From: Geosiphon pyriformis
Lineage: Eukaryota; Glomeromycota; Glomeromycetes; Archaeosporales; Geosiphonaceae
Direction of reading: 5' to 3'
DNA: 64,000 nucleotides
NCBI GenBank assembly: GCA_016748015.1
Contig: JAAOMT010000512.1
Coordinates: 530,719-594,718 of the forward strand
Shown here: positions 22,814 to 32,512 of the stretch, piece after piece
Position numbering within the stretch: the stretch's first letter is position 1
How the letters are laid out: each line of letters starts with the position of its first letter
The notes under the pieces: generated by a model
Told to the model about the DNA's origin: nothing
The model's database searches: none
The model's input: only the letters and a program-made list of their open reading frames with translations
Program-made: the position numbers and the translations under genes

Positions 22814-23778
22814 TATTACTTATAAAAATTAGAAGTATTATAGTTAAAAGAATAGCCAATTAGAAGTAAGCATAGTAATGAAAAAATTCTAAGATTTTTC
22901 TAAAAAAATTGCAGGATTTCAGAATTACAGAATTCCATATAAGAAATTACAAGATTCCAGAATTCTAGAATTTTTGGCTAGAAAATTGAGAAATTCAAAG
23001 AATTTTATATAATATAAATTATATATATATAGCAAAAGTATTAAAAGCAGAAAAAGTAATTCCTGGAGAATTTAATAGAATTTATATTAATTTAGAACAA
23101 TACTCTTCTTTCAAAAAATATTTTTCTATAATTTAAAATAAAATTATTTTTCTATTAATAAAATTATCCATTATTATTAAATCCATATTATTATTACTTA
23201 ATTAGAAATATTAATCACTTTTGCTATTATTAACACTTTATGTTAATAAAATCTAATACTTAATTATCTTAGACTAATAGCTTTTGATCACAATTATTAA
23301 CAAAATACTAATTTTTTTTTGCTTTGGCTTATCTCTTTATTTTTTTTTCATTATTTTCATTATTTTTTATATTTTATATTTTTTATTTGTTTTATTGTGG
23401 ATTTACTAATTGATTAAAAGATTAATATACAGAGTACTAATGTCAAGATATAGCATTGATAAAAAATCCAGGAATAAAGATAGATACTCAAAATTAAGGA
23501 TAACTTACCAAAAGATACCAACTACCAAGCTGAGAAAAAAATTGATAGAATATAGATATTTTAGGAAGCAATGGACAACAAAGCACACTAACTTGAAGAT
23601 TGAGAAAACTAAAAATATTATACTAAGATACCAACATTAAATCTTTGTTTATTATACAAAGAACTCAACCAAAATCTTCAGATTACCAAAACCTTCAAAA
23701 ACCAACACCATTATATTAATTAAACACCAAATTATGAGTTTGTTATTTGCTTCAGATCCCAAATAATTATCTATAACA
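22814..23778 (+). repeat. Solo LTR, gypsy family 1, plus strand
   Basis: A complete LTR from TATTACTTATAAAAATTAG to CTATAACA, inserted in the gag region of the minus-strand element. The flanks TTAA (22810-22813) and TCAA (23779-23782) fit a 4-bp target duplication with one transition. It keeps TTCnnGAA-type repeats (AGAATTCCA, AGAATTCTAGAATTT, 22920-22980), a TATATATATA run and T-rich repeats. It arose by LTR-LTR recombination (inference). Confidence 0.78.
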
Positions 23779-23782
23779 TCAA

Positions 23783-24692
23783 TAAAATTTTTAAGCTTAA
23801 TAATTAGTATATAGATTATTTGTACAAGTTATTGTTATGATAGTTATTATTAAGCAGCAATTGGTGCTATTGGCAGTTGATTAATTGGAATAACTGAAAG
23901 TAAATTCTCTGAAAAAATAGAAGCTGAGTTTGGATTGTTTAGGTTTAACTAGATTTAAACAATCAAAGTTATAATTTCTGGGTTAATTAAGATCAGATTT
24001 TTATTATTATTTCTCTAATTATTGTCTTTTTCTTCTTTTGAATTAGTATCTTTCTAATAACTGGTAGATCCGAAATTTGGTTGAGGTAATGGTAATTAAA
24101 ATCCTGATGGTATTGTTAGTCGTAATTTAAATCTTTCAAAAAAATTGTCATAAGTTTCTAATAGTTTGGCTTTTTTCTGGTTATTTTGGAATAATACTTT
24201 AAATAATAGTGTTTTTACTGTTAATATTAATATAAATCTGGATAATATGTATATAATACTATATAGTATATAATAGTAAGACAGATAAATAAGTAAAATA
24301 ATTCTTGGTTTCTTCTAAGTAAGCAGTTGTATTTTTTTTGGTGTTTTTACTAAAGTTTGTAATTTTCTTTTTCTGTTATTTGTAAAAGTAATAAAAAATT
24401 TTTGTTGAATATAATTCTTAATTTTTCGATTTATTTTTGTGATTAGTGAGATAAACAAATGATTTTGTGGAAGTGTGGTGTTTTGAAGTAATTTACTGTA
24501 AAAATTTTTGAGTATGACTTCTGAATCTCCTTGGTTTTTCAAGTAGAATTTAATTTTTTTGTTAACATAAAAACTGAAAACTGATTTTGCTGGCCAATAA
24601 TTATTTGTTAGTCCAAAATAAGTTTGGTAATATTGAAATAAAAATTTGGCAAATTCTAAATAATTTGTTTCTGTTACTTCTGATTTTGTCAC
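23783..24692 (-). pseudogene. Gag N-terminal region of minus-strand gypsy
   Basis: 24692-24315 is open for 125 residues: NYLEFAKFLFQYYQTYFGL, TNNYWPAKSVFSFYVNKKI, and then NFYSKLLQNTTLPQNH. It matches the gag start in gypsy element 1 (2440-2640). From 24315 to 23783 it decays into stops. Gag proteins form the cytoplasmic particle in which reverse transcription takes place. Confidence 0.75.
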
Positions 24693-24755
24693 TTTTCCAG
24701 ATAATTAATATTGGTGCTAGTTTTCTGTTAGATTATATCTTACAAAAAGCACTAA

Positions 24756-25593
24756 ATATTACAAATAATTATTTGGGATGTTAAAACAAATAACAAACTT
24801 ATAGCTTGGTGCTTAATAGCTGTTAATAATAGTAGTTTCTAAAGATTTTAAAATTTAAAGATTTTAATTGAGTTCTTTGTATAATAAACAAAGATTAATT
24901 AATGGTTTTTTTCATAATTTTTTTCTTTAGCATATTGGTTGGTTTATTCTGACAGTTGTGCTCTTTTAGTAAGCTATTCTTAAGTTTTTTATTTTTGTTT
25001 CTAGGTTTTTTACCAGGTTATCTTTAATATTAATTACTTAATACTTAATTTTTTTAATTAATTAGTAAACAACAAAGAAAACAAAATAAAAAAAAATAAA
25101 AAAAAATAAAAAAAATAAAAATAAGAAATTAGTATTTTATTAATAGTTATGATCAAAAACTATTGGTCTAATATAGTTAAGTATTGACTTCTATTAACAT
25201 GAAATATTGATAGTGTGAAATTGATTAATATTTCTTAATTAAGTAATGATAATATAGATTAGATAATAATAAATAAGTTTTATTGATATTAGTATAATTC
25301 TATTTTAAGTTATAGAAAATCATCTTTTAAAGGGAAAAGCATTGTTGTTCTGAATTAATTTATTTTTTTTGTTTTTAATACTTTTACTATATATACATAA
25401 TTTTTATTATATAAAATTTTACATATTCTTGAGCAATATGTCATAATTTTTCTAACAATATGCTTATTACTAAGCAATATGCTATAATTTTTCAACAATA
25501 TACTTACTCATTAAGTATTATTTTTTTATTGGTTTATTTTTTACTATTTGTTTTTTTTACTTCTTTTTTGTACTCTTTTTTTTATGAATAACA
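24756..25593 (-). repeat. 5' LTR of minus-strand gypsy, with a 41-bp tandem duplication in U3
   Basis: Plus reading starts TATTACAAATAATTATTTGG and ends TTTTTATGAATAACA. Between TATATATACATA (about 25388) and the end it has two copies of a 41-bp unit (about 25434-25516: GAGCAATATGTCATAATTTT... and AGCAATATGCTATAATTTTT...). This occupies the same place as the repeat arrays of the other LTRs. Confidence 0.72.
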
Positions 25594-27356
25594 GTAAATA
25601 TTATAATTGATATTGAGGCAAAAAATATTGAAATCTTATAAATTAAAAATATTTAAGTTATTGTAGATATTAGTTTTTTTGGATTTGGTTTGCCAATTTT
25701 TTGTAACAATCTTTGAAAATGTAATCTGGTTTTTGATAATAGTAACAACTACAGAAATTTTGTTTTTAGAGTTGTTGTTGTTAGTAGTTTTGTTGTTATT
25801 GGTATTTATTAGTATTGTTCTTCTGTTATAATAGCTGATAGATTTTTGTAGTTTTGATTAAAAATTTCTTAATTTTTTGAATTAATTTTTTACTTAATTG
25901 AATAAGTTTTGTGTTAATATCAAAAATTCTATTTATGACTAAGTTAATAACTTGAATATAATTGGCTTCTTGTTTTACTAATTTGAAATTATTAGCAAAT
26001 ATTACAGCTTTTTGTAAGCTACTAAAATATTAAAATCTAATAGATTAAAAGATATTGCTCTTTAATCTCTTGATAAATTGGTTAAAAGCTTGTTTTGTGA
26101 TGTAATAGTCTTTTTTAATTGTCTGAATTTGGTAAAAAGTTTGATTAAATCTTTTAAAATAAGTGGTTATAGCTTTATGATCTTTTTGTTTTATTATGCT
26201 AAATTGATTTTATAGTCTAATAAACATATTTGAATCACAGAAATATTATAAAAAAGTAAGTTTAAAGATGACAAAATCAATCAGTTTTTTGTTAAAACTT
26301 TGGTACCATAAATTTGTGATTCTAGTAAAAAAAAAAATAAGACTTAAATTGTTCTGGTTTTGTTCCAATTATTAATACTAATTGCTTTTTCAGTTTCTGT
26401 ATTTTAGATGTATATATTGTTTACTTCATTAAAGAATTTTTTTAATTTAGCAATATTTTAATAAATCATAACCTAAATAATAGAAAATAGTTTACTTGTT
26501 AACAAAAATAAAATATTAATAGAGATATATTTGATTGTTTTATTGAGTTTTTAATTGGTTGTTTCTTTTTATTAGTATAGCTAATAAATTATAAGATAGC
26601 TGTTCTATTTGAAAAGATAATGGTTAATTTGTTAAGAAGTAGTGCTAATGGTTATGCTTAAAAAAAATGTTCTTGTCAGATTTACTAGCTGCTAAAATAA
26701 GATTTTTAAACAGCAATTCATATTTTTTCAGGAATTTGATTTAAAAATTATGGTTAAAATCTTAAAAATACAGATTTCCATAAGTTTTTAAAGTTTTTAG
26801 TTGTGGCTTAATAGATTGATTAAATAAGATTCTGTTTTTAGGCATTTGATAATATGAAAAAATTATTGGTAAAAAAAATTTTGATTTTTTATTGACTATA
26901 AATATGGCTTTTTCTTGTATAGTTTTTATATTATTATTATTGGAATTTAACTCAAATTTTTTAAATTTGGGTTTCAATATTTGTTTTTTTGTCATCTGAA
27001 AATATTGTTTTTGAATATATAACTTAATTTTTTTATTAATTAATAAATAAATCTTGGTTATAGCTTGTTTAATAATTAAAGTTAAGTATACTAATAATTT
27101 TTTGTGAATTTGTTTTCCAAATTTTCTTGTATTGGTTATTTAGTCTAATAAATAATTAATTTTAATGTATATATAATAACAAAAATTACTTTTTGTAGTA
27201 ATAGTTTCTAATAATATTCCTAAGTTTTTTTTAAAGTTTTAAAATAATGCTTTTTTGAACAGCAAGTAATTTTTTTTAGTCTTAATAGTTACTATTTTGT
27301 GAATTTCTGAGATGTTCTGTATTTGTAAATTTTATAACTTCCCAAAAAACACCAAA
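25594..27356 (-). pseudogene. Second minus-strand gypsy: gag fragment with zinc knuckle and primer site
   Basis: Read on the minus strand it starts at a decayed primer site (TTTGGTGTTTTTTGGGAAG, 27357-27339), then gag: 26995-26762 is open for 77 residues (ending NQSIKPQLKTLKTYGNLYF) with further stops. Near 25765-25725 a knuckle reads CYYYQKPDYIFKDC, with Cys, Gly and His of the usual CxxCxxxGHxxxxC changed to Tyr, Asp and Tyr. It ends beside the LTR at 25593. Only gag remains. Confidence 0.6.
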
Positions 27357-27900
27357 TATTATGAATAAACTTGATAAGATATAGTAGTAATATTTGGTGC
27401 TCTAAGTTTGAATAAGAATACTTAAAATTTTTTATTATAGACACTTGAGATAAATTGGTAATATTAGTCTTTAAAAATTTTTATTAATTTTATTTATGGA
27501 GTTTTTTGTTTATAAGACACAAAGAAGTATTTTGATTGTTTGTGGCTTAAATATATAAGTTATTTTTTCCAAGCTAATTAAATGCAATTGCTAAGATCTG
27601 GTAATATCTTTTCATTTTTCTAATAAACTAACAAAATAATATTAATATTCAATTTTAGAAGGAGCTTTTTTCTTTTACTAGACTATTATAAAGTTTATTT
27701 TTAGACAGTCAATTTTACAATATTGTCACTTTATAAAATAAAATAAATAAAATAAAACAAAAGAAATTAGTATTATTAATTATTATAATTAAGAGCAATT
27801 AATTTAAGTTATTATAGTTTTAAGACATTTTTATGCTAAGAGCATCTAACTAAAAATAAAAGAAAAAATTAATTCAGTTTAAACATAAAAATCCGTGAAT
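27357..27900 (-). repeat. LTR of gypsy family 2 (degraded)
   Basis: 27357-27560 matches 19190-19394. It follows a primer site on the minus strand, so it is a 5' LTR. The far end is unclear; A+T-rich text to about 27900 (AAATAAAATAAATAAAATAAAAC) resembles the T-rich repeats of family 1 LTRs in reverse. Confidence 0.5.
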
Positions 27901-28009
27901 TATATATAAATGATTTGGTTTCAAATATTTTTTTTATTTAAAATAATATAGAGATAAGATATAATTAAAATTTATTTAAAAGAAAATAGAATAAAAGTAG
28001 AAAAATATT

Positions 28010-28950
28010 GATTTTTTTCTATTTGTTTTTTTCTATTTTTTAAAACTACTTGTTTTTATACATTTTTTTAGTTCTATAAAATTGCTTTTGATTATCTTAT
28101 TATTGCTAACTATTGTTTATTATTTCTATTATTGCATTATTTTTTTATATTATTATTAGTTATTTTAAGTTTTGACTAGTTATTTGGTACTATATTATGT
28201 TATTGTATTTTTGTATTGTATTATTCCAAGTTATTACATTTTTTTGTATTATTTTATATTATTACATTTTTTTCTATAATTTCAGATTGGTTTTTTTACT
28301 TATATAATATTATTTTTTTCTTTTAAAATTGAGCTTCTGTAAAATTGTATGTATTCATAAATTTGTATTTTCTGTGTAATATTTAATCATTGTATTAAGT
28401 ATTGTTTTTTGTAGATTTTCAAATTATGAGTTTATTATTCATTCTATGTTGTTAACTGTAATAGTTTTTAATATACTATTTAGTAATATGACTAAACAAT
28501 ATTATCTAAGTAGAAAAACCAATCCAAAAAAATATTGAAAAAATATGATTAAAAAATATAATAATTTAGAAAAATATGATAATGCAAAATAATACAAAAT
28601 AATACATTATAACTCAAAATAATATGAAATAACACATAATAATATAAAATGAGTGTCTGGTCACATGTAGCAAAGGCATGATTTGTGCCTAGTTTAGATC
28701 ATTTGTATGATGTATAGCACTAGGTGACGTTTAGACTTCACTCATTAAACTTTAATAAAAAAAAAAATATAAAATAATTAGTTATAGTGTAAAAGAACAA
28801 AACAAAAAAAATAGCAAGCAATAATTAGTAATAACAAGCAATTAAAAGCAATTTTATAAAACTAAAAATATGTATAAAAATAAATAATTTTAGCAAAGTA
28901 AAAAAAAACAGACAGAAAAACAAAATAGAAAATATATTTTTTTATATATA
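28010..28950. repeat. Long imperfect inverted repeat, interrupted by a LINE tail
   Basis: The left arm (about 28010-28330) is the reverse complement of the right arm (about 28490-28950) when a LINE tail at 28651-28765 is removed. Matching landmarks are GATTGGTTTTTTTACTTA (28285) against GATTGGTTTTTCTACTTAG (minus, near 28525), and TTTTTATACATTTTTTTAG (28053) against TTTTTATACATATTTTTAG (minus, near 28880). A transcript would fold into a long hairpin. It may be a MITE; no target duplication was resolved. Confidence 0.6.
28651..28765 (+). mobile_element. 5'-truncated LINE insertion (3' tail only)
   Basis: About 115 bp of LINE tail (GAGTGTCTGGTCACATGTAG to ACTTTAATA plus A-run), flanked by a perfect 10-bp duplication, AATATAAAAT, at 28641-28650 and 28766-28775. 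It is a dead-on-arrival LINE insertion in the right arm of the inverted repeat. It is the best preserved of the four tails. Confidence 0.85.
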
Positions 28951-29068
28951 TCTATTAGATTTATCTTACTTATATATTTATATTATTTTAAATCAAACTT
29001 ACTTATATATAATCCACAAATTCTGTGTTTAAAATAGAATTAATTATTTTCTTATTTTTCATTTTTGG

Positions 29069-29891
29069 TGTTACTCATAGAAATTTAGGAATTTTTAATA
29101 AGAATATAAAGTAGTCAATTAGAAATAGGTATAGTAAAAGTGGAATTTCAAGATTTCTCTCAAGAAATTATAAGATTTCAGATTAGAAAAATTAAAAGAA
29201 TCTAAAAAATTTCATATAATATTAATTATATATATATAATCAAAGTATTAGAAACAGAAAAAACAGAATTCAGTTTAGAATTAATACTAATAATCAAATT
29301 AATTAAAACAATACTTCTTTCTTTAAAAAGTAGTTTTTCTATAACTTGAAATGGAATTAAACTATATATCAATAAAATAGCAATTATTACCTGAATTTAT
29401 ATTATTGTTAAGAAATATTAATCATTTTCATTCTATCAATATAGAATATTAATAGAATCTAATATTTAACTATACTGAACTAATAACTTTTGATAATAAT
29501 TATTGATGAGATACTAATTTTTTATTTTCTTTTTATTTTCTTTTATTTTTTTATATTTTTTTATATTTTGTTTTGTTGTTACTAATTAATTAAAGGATTA
29601 ATGCACAGAATCATTAATGTTAAAAAGAACTGGTAAAAAACCTAAGAAACAAAAATAGAAACTTGAAAATTAAAAATAGCTTATCAAAAAGAACTGGCCA
29701 TTAAGCTAAGAAAAAAATTCATGAAATACACTTCTGAAAAGGTACTAAAACAGCAATTAAATCTCTGTTTATTATATAAAAGACTTAACCTAAATCTTCA
29801 AATCATGAAAATCTTTAGATATTCCTAATATTATTAAGCTATTTAGCACTAAGTTATAGATTTGTTATTTGTATCAACATTTCAAATAATC
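29069..29891 (+). repeat. Gypsy family 1 LTR, plus strand
   Basis: Runs from TGTTACTCATAGAAATT to CACTTATAACA, about 823 bp, with TTCAAGATTTCT-type repeats (29145-29215), a TATATATATA run and T-rich repeats. It lies against the ORF1 of LINE B. Flanks TTGG and GTAG do not form a clear target duplication, so it may not be a simple solo LTR. Confidence 0.72.
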
Positions 29892-30176
29892 ACTTATAAC
29901 AGTAGTAAAAATAGGAACAAAATGACATCTAAAAAAACCCATACTCAAATATATATGTTGAAACACTTACTAAAAGTTTTAATATTTAATAATATAAGTG
30001 ATAATAATAATGTTTTGATGCTTTTTTCTTTTAAGTTTGTTGATTTAATGCTATTGGCTAGATTAAATGTCTTAGAAAAATGTATTTTTGAGCCAGTCAA
30101 ATCTTTTACATTAGATATTAAACTGTTTGTTGTGTTTAGTAAAACCAATTATAATAAATTAATTACTATATTATAT
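29892..30176 (+). pseudogene. LINE B ORF1, 5' portion
   Basis: The readable frame has NRNKMTSKKTHTQIYMLKHL and continues to a point where gypsy element 2 enters at 30177. It is the Lys-rich start of an ORF1 protein. A related start is in LINE C at about 44990-45190 (LKRLHIKTKK, VRKLFTLDIKLDKI against VKSFTLDIKLF here). Confidence 0.6.
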
Positions 30177-30890
30177 TGTTATGGTTGAAACACATAGTTT
30201 TTATTAATTATCACATGTATTAGCCACTGATGTCATATAATTAACCACCTTATTTTTAGATAGTGATCGTTGACCTGATCAATGACCTGACCGTTGACAT
30301 GATCATTGACCTGATCATTGACCTGATCATTGACCTGATCATTGACCTAATCGTTGACCTGGTCATTGACCACTTTAGATAGCTATATAAGTGATGATTC
30401 CTTTAGCTGTAGAAAGACATGATCAAAGTAACGAAATAAACAATATCAATTACTTCCTTTCATAATCGCTTATTCCCCTTTCCTTACCTTCAAGTATTTA
30501 CTTGTTGGCATTCACATACCTTATCTTTTCCCTTTCTTGATTTGTATTTGTTAGAATTAGCCTGAGAAGCAATTGGTTTGCTCTTGTAATTCATTAAATA
30601 AAGAAATGATTGAAAAGTACAACGATACCTATTATTGATTCTAAGAATTGCCAAGTTGAGGCATAGAATAATAGCAGCAATGTTATCTTGTTGACAATCA
30701 CGGACTATTCTTCTACCTTCAGATTTAAGAAAAGATTAGCGACTGTGATTTTTATGAGACTGATCACGCACATTGAATTCCTACTTATTTAATTTGCTCC
30801 CTTATTGTAATTCCCTCTTTGTTTATTTCCATCACCATACAATACTGTTCTCCCTTGCTATCCGTTAGCTTGTTACTCCAACCCGTAACA
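30177..30890 (+). repeat. Gypsy element 2, 5' LTR
   Basis: Starts TGTTATGGTTGAAACACATAG, ends ACCCGTAACA, so termini are inverted TGTTA/TAACA. It has nine 12-bp repeats, a TATA box at 30384 and AATAAAG near 30598 as a possible polyadenylation signal. It does not belong to the family 1 LTRs. Confidence 0.92.
30266..30391 (+). promoter_or_regulatory. 12-bp tandem repeat array and TATA box in U3 of gypsy element 2
   Basis: Nine tandem units of about TGATCATTGACC (30267-30374) end about 10 bp before CTATATAAG (TATA at 30384-30391). The right LTR has six units (37304-37375) and the same TATA (37386). The arrangement resembles an enhancer array of repeated activator sites; the binding protein is unknown. 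The repeats hold TTGACC and the palindrome TGATCA. Confidence 0.65.
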
Positions 30891-30896
30891 TAAAAG

Positions 30897-30913
30897 TGGT
30901 GCTCCCTGTGAGG
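30897..30913 (+). other. Primer-binding site of gypsy element 2
   Basis: TGGTGCTCCCTGTGAGG begins 6 bp after the LTR. Its complement has the layout of a tRNA 3' end: T-stem, seven-base acceptor strand AGGGAGC, discriminator A and CCA. The tRNA species is not identified. Confidence 0.8.
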
Positions 30914-30942
30914 TTGTCAAAATTCACTTATTCTCTCATTGT

Positions 30943-32484
30943 ATGGGTGATTACTCATATCTGCCACAGCAATCAGAAGAACACTTTGTAGCACACAACA
31001 GAAACGACCAAAGTTTCATTAAACTTAATCCTCTGCCCTCCTGCTTGATCTGCTTCCCCCTTGAAGAACAATCAAGTAGACAATTCTAAGACTTTTGGAA
31101 CTGGTTCCTGAATGAGCATTCAGCTGAAACCTACACAGCTTATACAACCTATTACTTTGACCAAGCTTATTTTGAAAATTACTTTGAAGAAAGAAACAAC
31201 AGTATCAATCAGCTCTTATATTCTGCAACCTTTGAACAACAGCCTCCTGATTTCAAATATCTGAATCATCAAATCCACATTTGGATTGCTGTCTATCAAG
31301 CAACTGAAACTCCCTTTGAAACAGAAGAAGAAAGCTACCAAACTGACCCTGTTTTTGATCTTTTATCAAGCGAATTAGACTCATCTACACAAACAGTTAC
31401 CCCTGAACCAATGACTAATGACTCCATGCAAGCAAACATTCTGGCCGCTCTCCAAGATATACAAACTGCTCTAGGGCGAAGAAACAACACCCCAATACCA
31501 TTATTTAGAGGTGATACACAAGATCCAATTGAATGGTTGGATGACTTTGAAAGAGCCACTACAGCCAATCAATATGATGATGAGGACAAGTTCCAAATTG
31601 TTGGTGGCTACCTTCAAGGATCCCCTGCTACCTGGTTCTTACAAGAAACAAATGCCAATGCCCAGCAAAAAATTGTTAAATGGACACCAGTAAATGTGGG
31701 AGAAATCAACACTTCTTTCACTACCCGGTTTGAAAACAAGTTCAAAACCCCAATATTAATATCAAAATGACATATGGAATTGGAAAGAAAAACCCAAGGT
31801 CCTGGTAAAGTTGTAACCAAATATGCCAAAGCAATCAGAAAGTTAATTAAACGAGTAGACACTGGAAGAAATTGGACAGAAGAGCAGAAAATTCACTCCT
31901 TCACAAAAGGATTGAGAACTGATCTATTATATGCTCTTTGGCCCCTCCTGGCCCTGAAAGATAATCCCACCATGGATATGGCCATTGAATTAGCACAAAG
32001 AATTGAAGACAATCAAAGGATGCACTTGGGATTCACACTACCAGTTTTTGCTTCTGTTCCTGTCATGGCTTCTGCCCCTCAAATGGCTGCTACTTCTTTT
32101 GCCACTCACACTCAAGATCCAAATGAACAGTTAATAGACAGACTCACAGCAAATCTTGCTCGGTTATTAGAACCCTTAGCCCAAGCAGTCAGAAAAAATT
32201 AGCAACCACAAAGACTCAAATTTGAACCACACTTCAATCAGCCCCAGCAACCACCTTATCAAAGACAACAAAATCGTGGCCCACCTGTATGCTATTGCTG
32301 TGGATTAACTGGACACTTTTCAAGAGATTGCAACAATCCTCCACCAGTCCCCAAAAACAATGATGCTCAGAACAACAGGATCAACAACAACAATGTGCCC
32401 AACCAAAGACCCAATCATGCCAACATCAATTTCTTTGGAGAGGATCCCCTAGTTGAAGCCACTGTTTATCAGCCTTTAAACTAG
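30943..32484 (+). pseudogene. Gypsy element 2 gag
   Basis: Gag builds the virus-like particle. From ATG at 30943 one frame of 513 codons runs to TAG at 32482, with three earlier stops: TAA near 31087, TGA near 31768, TAG at 32200. Residues about 155-330 are a retrotransposon gag (capsid) domain: IPLFRGDTQDPIEWLDDFER, then GYLQGSPATWF. An intact zinc knuckle, CYCCGLTGHFSRDC, is at 32290-32331, followed by an Asn/Gln/Pro-rich tail. The final codons CCT TTA AAC TAG form the frameshift site to pol. Confidence 0.88.
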
Positions 32485-32512
32485 TAGGCACACCTCTAAA
32501 GAGTGAGAGTGC
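32475..32512 (+). promoter_or_regulatory. Predicted -1 programmed ribosomal frameshift site between gag and pol
   Basis: The heptamer T-TTA-AAC (32475-32481) is in the gag frame and is followed at once by the gag stop TAG. Slipping one base back enters the pol frame (CTA GTA GGC...), which is open from about 32454 onward. About 6 nt later GCAC (32488-32491) can pair with GTGC (32509-32512), enclosing CTC/GAG (32494-32496 with 32501-32503). UUUAAAC is one of the best-known slippery heptamers. Function is inferred. Confidence 0.75.

Larger units (their letters stand above)
19895..25593 (-). mobile_element. Gypsy family 1 element, minus strand, with gag and protease; lacks RT and integrase
   Basis: LTRs at 19895-20654 (3') and 24756-25593 (5') flank a 4.1-kb interior on the minus strand. 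In transcription order: decayed primer site beside 24755 (TAGTGCTTTTTGTAAGA), gag N-terminus (24692-24315), a solo LTR insertion (22814-23778), a zinc knuckle (22124-22062), an aspartic protease (21714-21394), and a short Lys-rich tail. No reverse transcriptase, RNase H or integrase is seen before the 3' LTR, so this too is a deletion derivative or non-autonomous relative. Confidence 0.72.

Noticed and set aside
29069-29891. Clean solo LTR with a target duplication
   Set aside because: The LTR is clear but flanks TTGG and GTAG do not match well enough to claim a duplication.
30266-30375. CRISPR-like array
   Set aside because: Units are contiguous 12-mers with no spacers and lie inside an LTR promoter.
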